Positions 6,524-8,731 of a stretch of 8,731 nucleotides of DNA are shown here, in pieces. The translations under genes and the position numbers were made by a program. Positions within the stretch are counted from its first letter, which is position 1; each line of letters starts with the position of its first letter. Origin of the DNA: Promethearchaeota archaeon (lineage in GTDB: Archaea > Asgardarchaeota > Lokiarchaeia > Sigyniarchaeales > SOKP01); the NCBI GenBank assembly GCA_030615145.1, contig JAUWZT010000155.1:1-8731 (forward strand), given 5' to 3'. The notes below the pieces were generated by a model, which was not told where the DNA came from, searched no databases, and saw only the letters and a list, made by a program, of their open reading frames with translations.

Positions 6524-6634
6524 TTAAATTTTGAATAATATTTTCGCAATTTTTTTGAAAGGCTTGCTGATATTCATCAAATATTTTTCAAGTTGTTCAA
6601 TTGATCCAATAATATCCTTTAAATTTGAACTCAT
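6524..6634 (-). CDS. N-terminal fragment (36 codons) of the frameshifted coiled-coil gene
   Basis: This short frame starts with an ATG overlapping the upstream gene's stop as TAATG and has a very strong Shine-Dalgarno, so it is the real initiation site of the downstream gene. It reads MSSNLKDIIGSIEQLEK, then meets a run of five A (6584-6588), after which the helical sequence continues in the -1 frame. In the initial frame it runs on to a TAA at 6526-6524 through less natural sequence (residues 18-36). It is either the start of a broken gene, an artefact of a missing A, or the pre-shift part of a programmed frameshift. A free-standing 36-residue peptide is the less likely reading. Confidence 0.6.
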   Translation of the reverse strand: MSSNLKDIIGSIEQLEKYLMNISKPFKKIAKILFKI

Positions 6635-7389
6635 TAGAAATCAACCTCCTCTTTTAGGGTTATCGTTCCTTCCGTTGGATTATATTCGATTGGTCCGTTA
6701 TCTTCAAGCATTTTTACTATAATTTTTTTGGCGTCATCTTCTCTCATATCAATTGCAACTAATATATTTTTTAAATCTAAAGTACTTCCAAATTGTAAGG
6801 CTTTGATAAACTGAAATAATGAAGAGCTTATGTATTTCTTATTAATTAAAATTTTCATGGCAGCTACTCTATTCTCGTAAGATTGAACGAATTTTTCCTT
6901 CTTTATAAAAGTATTTTCAAGCTCAGTTTCTAAGGCTTTTAATTTTTCTTCAAATTTTTCAATGTCTTTATGTAAAGTAAACAATCTATCCTCAAGTTCT
7001 TTTAGACGCTGATCCCGACTTGTTAATTCTTCTTGTTTCGTTTTAATGGTTTGATGTGTCTCATTCAACTCATTTTGTTTTTCCTGAATTATATGTAATA
7101 ATTCTTGGCGCTTTTTCGTTAATTCAGTATTATCTTCTTCATACTTTACTATATCTCGTTGACTTTGAGAAATCTCATTCTTGAAGGAATTAATTTCTTC
7201 ATTATTACTTTCGATGGTTTTCATTAGGTTGTTCTTTTCATCTTCGTATTTTTCTAACTCTTCAAGTATGCTTTCGGGTTGCATTCTTAACTTCGGTATA
7301 TAATCGCTATTTAATCCGCTAATATCTACAATTATTGAAGTCATCTTCTTCAAACTCGTCTTAGCATCTAATATTGGTACCTCACTCAT
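6634..7389 (-). CDS. Coiled-coil protein with C-terminal winged helix
   Basis: No named family is recognised. Residues 1-37 form a short head (VPILDAKTSLKKM, then a hydrophobic IIVDISGL), residues about 38-172 a long uninterrupted coiled coil rich in Glu, Lys, Asn and Gln, and residues about 186-246 a compact domain that looks like a winged helix (STLDLKNILVAIDM, a second helix DDAKKIIVKMLED, then the wing IEYNPTEGTITL). The C-terminal domain aligns by eye with that of the next gene (LDLKNILVAIDM against LDELKKLLDVPP), so the two are probably distant paralogues and may pair through their coils. The start is supported by AGGAG 8 nt upstream and a TATA box. There is no signal peptide or membrane segment, so it is cytoplasmic. 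DNA-bound, structural or trafficking scaffold roles all remain open. Confidence 0.75.
   Translation of the reverse strand: MSEVPILDAKTSLKKMTSIIVDISGLNSDYIPKLRMQPESILEELEKYEDEKNNLMKTIESNNEEINSFKNEISQSQRDIVKYEEDNTELTKKRQELLHIIQEKQNELNETHQTIKTKQEELTSRDQRLKELEDRLFTLHKDIEKFEEKLKALETELENTFIKKEKFVQSYENRVAAMKILINKKYISSSLFQFIKALQFGSTLDLKNILVAIDMREDDAKKIIVKMLEDNGPIEYNPTEGTITLKEEVDF
6641..6652 (-). promoter_or_regulatory. Strong ribosome binding site before the ATG at 6634
   Basis: AGAGGAGGTTGA on the minus strand lies inside the last codons of the upstream coiled-coil gene, with its GGAGG core 10 nt before the ATG. Together with the TAATG stop/start overlap it shows tight translational coupling and decides the start of the downstream gene in favour of 6634 over 6506. 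Confidence 0.7.
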
Positions 7390-7397
7390 ACTAAATT

Positions 7398-7402
7398 CTC
7401 CT
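7398..7402 (-). promoter_or_regulatory. Ribosome binding site of the first coiled-coil gene
   Basis: AGGAG on the minus strand is 8 nt before the ATG at 7389 and supports that start. Confidence 0.5.
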
Positions 7403-7428
7403 AAATATTTTAAACTAAATTTATAATT

Positions 7429-7436
7429 TATTTATA
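7429..7436 (-). promoter_or_regulatory. TATA box for the coiled-coil gene pair
   Basis: TATAAATA on the minus strand predicts initiation near 7406, giving a leader of about 17 nt that just includes the Shine-Dalgarno. The pair may thus be transcribed separately from the kinase-like gene upstream. Confidence 0.45.
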
Positions 7437-7458
7437 GTGTATGCATTATTAAATTTGT

Positions 7459-7493
7459 ATTTTTCAAAACTTTCTATAATTAAATTGAAAAAT
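7459..7493 (-). terminator. Inverted repeat at the end of the kinase-like gene
   Basis: On either strand ATTTTTCAA and TTGAAAAAT form perfect 9-bp arms around a 17-nt loop. The first arm on the minus strand starts at the last base of the stop codon and includes a T5 run. It could end the kinase transcript or protect its 3' end. The stem is AT-rich, so the hairpin would be modest. Confidence 0.35.
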
Positions 7494-8329
7494 TAGATTT
7501 CTTTTGAGATATTCTTTATGAAGTTTTCCTTATCGAGATTTAAATTAATATGTCTTCTTTTCATTACAATATTTAGATTCTCAATAAGTTTCTCTGTGAA
7601 ATATTTGAAATTAAAATGAAATGTAGGGTTTTTCCGGTAATAGCTTTTTAAAAAGAGGTTTAATAGATCAATTTTTGATTTAGGATTATCCATTTCAAAA
7701 ATTCCGGGATTTGTATCAAGCAACGAACAGCATATCCATGCGACATCGTCAATGTGATTTCCTTCGTAAGATTCTTCGAAATCCATACCATACAATTCGC
7801 TATTTGAAGGATTATATATGAAATCTCTTAGACATGTGTCGCCTTTATTTAAAACTATAATTTCTGAAAGCTCGTTCTTTCCAATCATATTATTTGTATG
7901 TAATTGAGTAAACCAATCTGCTAATTTCTCAACACAGGTAATAATCTCTTTTTTAACATCAGCGTCTAACTCGTTTAAACCAGCAACATCAACTAATTTG
8001 TCGTTAATGTAATCGCATAAATTAACCCCTTCCGCTTTTTCAAGGAATAAATAAGGTTTTTTATAAAATAATATATCGGGGATTAATAACTTTTGTTTCT
8101 TCAATCGTTTTAAAGTATTATATTCGTTATCGGCATTTTTAGTTCTAAATATTTTAACTATCATCTCTTTAGGTAGTCTTTCCGTTTCTTTGTTAAAAAT
8201 TAAGCTGATAACTAAGTTTTGCTTACTATGTAAGGGAGCTATAACAAAATGATTAAATTTATCAACAAATTCAGGAAAATCTTCTCTAAGATCGGTAATG
8301 AGTTCCTTTCTAATTTTTAAAAGCTCCAT
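7493..8329 (-). CDS. APH/choline-kinase-like phosphotransferase
   Basis: This 278-residue cytoplasmic protein has the protein kinase-like fold of the aminoglycoside phosphotransferase group. An N-lobe carries the ATP-binding Lys59 (MIVKIF) and a likely partner Glu69; LFLEKAEG at 94-101 is the hinge. The catalytic loop reads LNKGDTCLRDF at 160-170, with Asp164 as base, and MDFEESYEG at 182-190 is the Mg-binding DFG equivalent, with Asp183. Residues DD at 194-195 match the conserved helix after it. Two positions are unusual: Lys162 replaces the common His of the HGD motif, and Asp169 replaces the Asn that normally binds Mg. The substrate cannot be told: small molecules, lipids or proteins are all possible, and antibiotic resistance should not be assumed. 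The ATG at 8329 follows a TATA box with a leader of about 7 nt and no Shine-Dalgarno. Confidence 0.8.
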   Translation of the reverse strand: MELLKIRKELITDLREDFPEFVDKFNHFVIAPLHSKQNLVISLIFNKETERLPKEMIVKIFRTKNADNEYNTLKRLKKQKLLIPDILFYKKPYLFLEKAEGVNLCDYINDKLVDVAGLNELDADVKKEIITCVEKLADWFTQLHTNNMIGKNELSEIIVLNKGDTCLRDFIYNPSNSELYGMDFEESYEGNHIDDVAWICCSLLDTNPGIFEMDNPKSKIDLLNLFLKSYYRKNPTFHFNFKYFTEKLIENLNIVMKRRHINLNLDKENFIKNISKEI

Positions 8330-8357
8330 TTTGATAAAACGAAAATAAAACGGTGAT

Positions 8358-8366
8358 TAATATATT
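8358..8366 (-). promoter_or_regulatory. Possible TATA box of the kinase-like gene
   Basis: ATATATTAA on the minus strand lies about 33 nt before the ATG at 8329, predicting a near-leaderless transcript as for the other first genes here. The surrounding DNA is very AT-rich, which weakens the call. Confidence 0.3.
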
Positions 8367-8386
8367 CTGATTTATGGAACGCTGTA

Positions 8387-8400
8387 ATTTAATATTAAAT
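8387..8400. repeat. 14-bp AT-only palindrome
   Basis: ATTTAATATTAAAT is a perfect dyad in the space between the divergent kinase-like and DUF166-like genes. It might be a regulator site, but AT-only palindromes arise easily in DNA of this composition. Confidence 0.2.
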
Positions 8401-8536
8401 ATCAATAATTTCTATTAAATTTCTGTATTAATTTTTTGAAAAAAAAAGTGAAGTTGTTCACGGTAAATATTATATGATTTATGAAATATCATAATAATAA
8501 ATTAAAGTCTAGATTAAATTTATTCCTTGATGAGAT

Positions 8537-8731
8537 ATGGAAAAACAATATAAAATTGGGATTTTTTACGGACCGGATCCAGATACAGAAATGTTAGCCC
8601 AAAAATTTGTTGGCAACCTTATCAACGACGACGAATTTTGTAAAGCGTGTGAATTGCTCGAAAAAGATGTCAAATGTGATAAATGTAGAGAATATGTAGG
8701 TAAATTTTCCAGTTCGATTTACTTTTACGAT
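8537..8731 (+). CDS. DUF166-like cysteine-motif protein, 3' end cut by window edge
   Basis: Only the first 65 residues are visible. They open with a beta-strand-like KIGIFYGPDPDTEM, suggesting a Rossmann-like start, followed by a helix and two CxxC pairs (Cys35/Cys38 and Cys47/Cys50) that could hold a metal or iron-sulfur cluster, then a CREY...F...I stretch. This pattern resembles archaeal DUF166 proteins, sometimes labelled as thymidylate synthase-related; that label is weakly founded and the match here is from memory of the pattern only. The ATG at 8537 is the first plausible start and no strong Shine-Dalgarno precedes it. It diverges from the kinase-like gene, separated by 207 bp. Confidence 0.6.
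   Translation, partial: MEKQYKIGIFYGPDPDTEMLAQKFVGNLINDDEFCKACELLEKDVKCDKCREYVGKFSSSIYFYD

Noticed and set aside
6531..6722. Plus-strand open frame of 63 codons
   Set aside because: It spans the junction of the two coil genes on the opposite strand, crossing a strong minus-strand Shine-Dalgarno and start; it has no support of its own.

Overview
The window is a visibly AT-rich stretch that reads as archaeal, possibly from an Asgard (Lokiarchaeia-like) lineage. The signs are TATA boxes with purine-rich BRE-like flanks about 30 nt upstream of first genes, start codons with almost no leader for several of those genes, strong Shine-Dalgarno motifs for genes inside operons, T-tract terminators, an N-terminally anchored solute-binding protein without a lipobox, and long coiled-coil proteins ending in winged helices. 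The domain assignment is a fair inference; the lineage is a guess.

Positions 1-2599 (minus strand) hold a tungstate ABC importer in the order tupA (substrate-binding protein), tupB (permease), tupC (ATPase, cut by the window edge). The three genes are tightly packed and appear to share one promoter at about 2633-2646.

Positions 2903-5602 hold a divergent locus. On the minus strand is a 533-residue polytopic membrane protein that resembles GT-C type glycosyltransferases. On the plus strand is a two-gene operon: a small winged-helix regulator and a four-helix membrane protein. The two membrane proteins share an unusual device, a transmembrane hairpin whose external loop is rich in proline and contains a DP dipeptide. 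A perfect 13-bp palindrome at 4548-4560 lies between the divergent promoters, and a near copy lies at 5709-5721 beyond the plus operon. The locus looks like a self-contained regulator plus envelope-protein module.

Positions 5898-8329 (minus strand) hold an APH/choline-kinase-like protein kinase-fold gene, followed by two coiled-coil proteins that each end in a winged helix and appear related. The second of these is broken by a -1 frameshift at a run of five A residues (6584-6588). Adding one base would restore a 245-residue protein matching its 251-residue neighbour. This may be an assembly error, a real mutation or programmed frameshifting.

Positions 8537-8731 (plus strand) hold the start of a cysteine-motif protein resembling DUF166, cut by the window edge. 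No tRNA, rRNA, CRISPR array or insertion sequence was seen.
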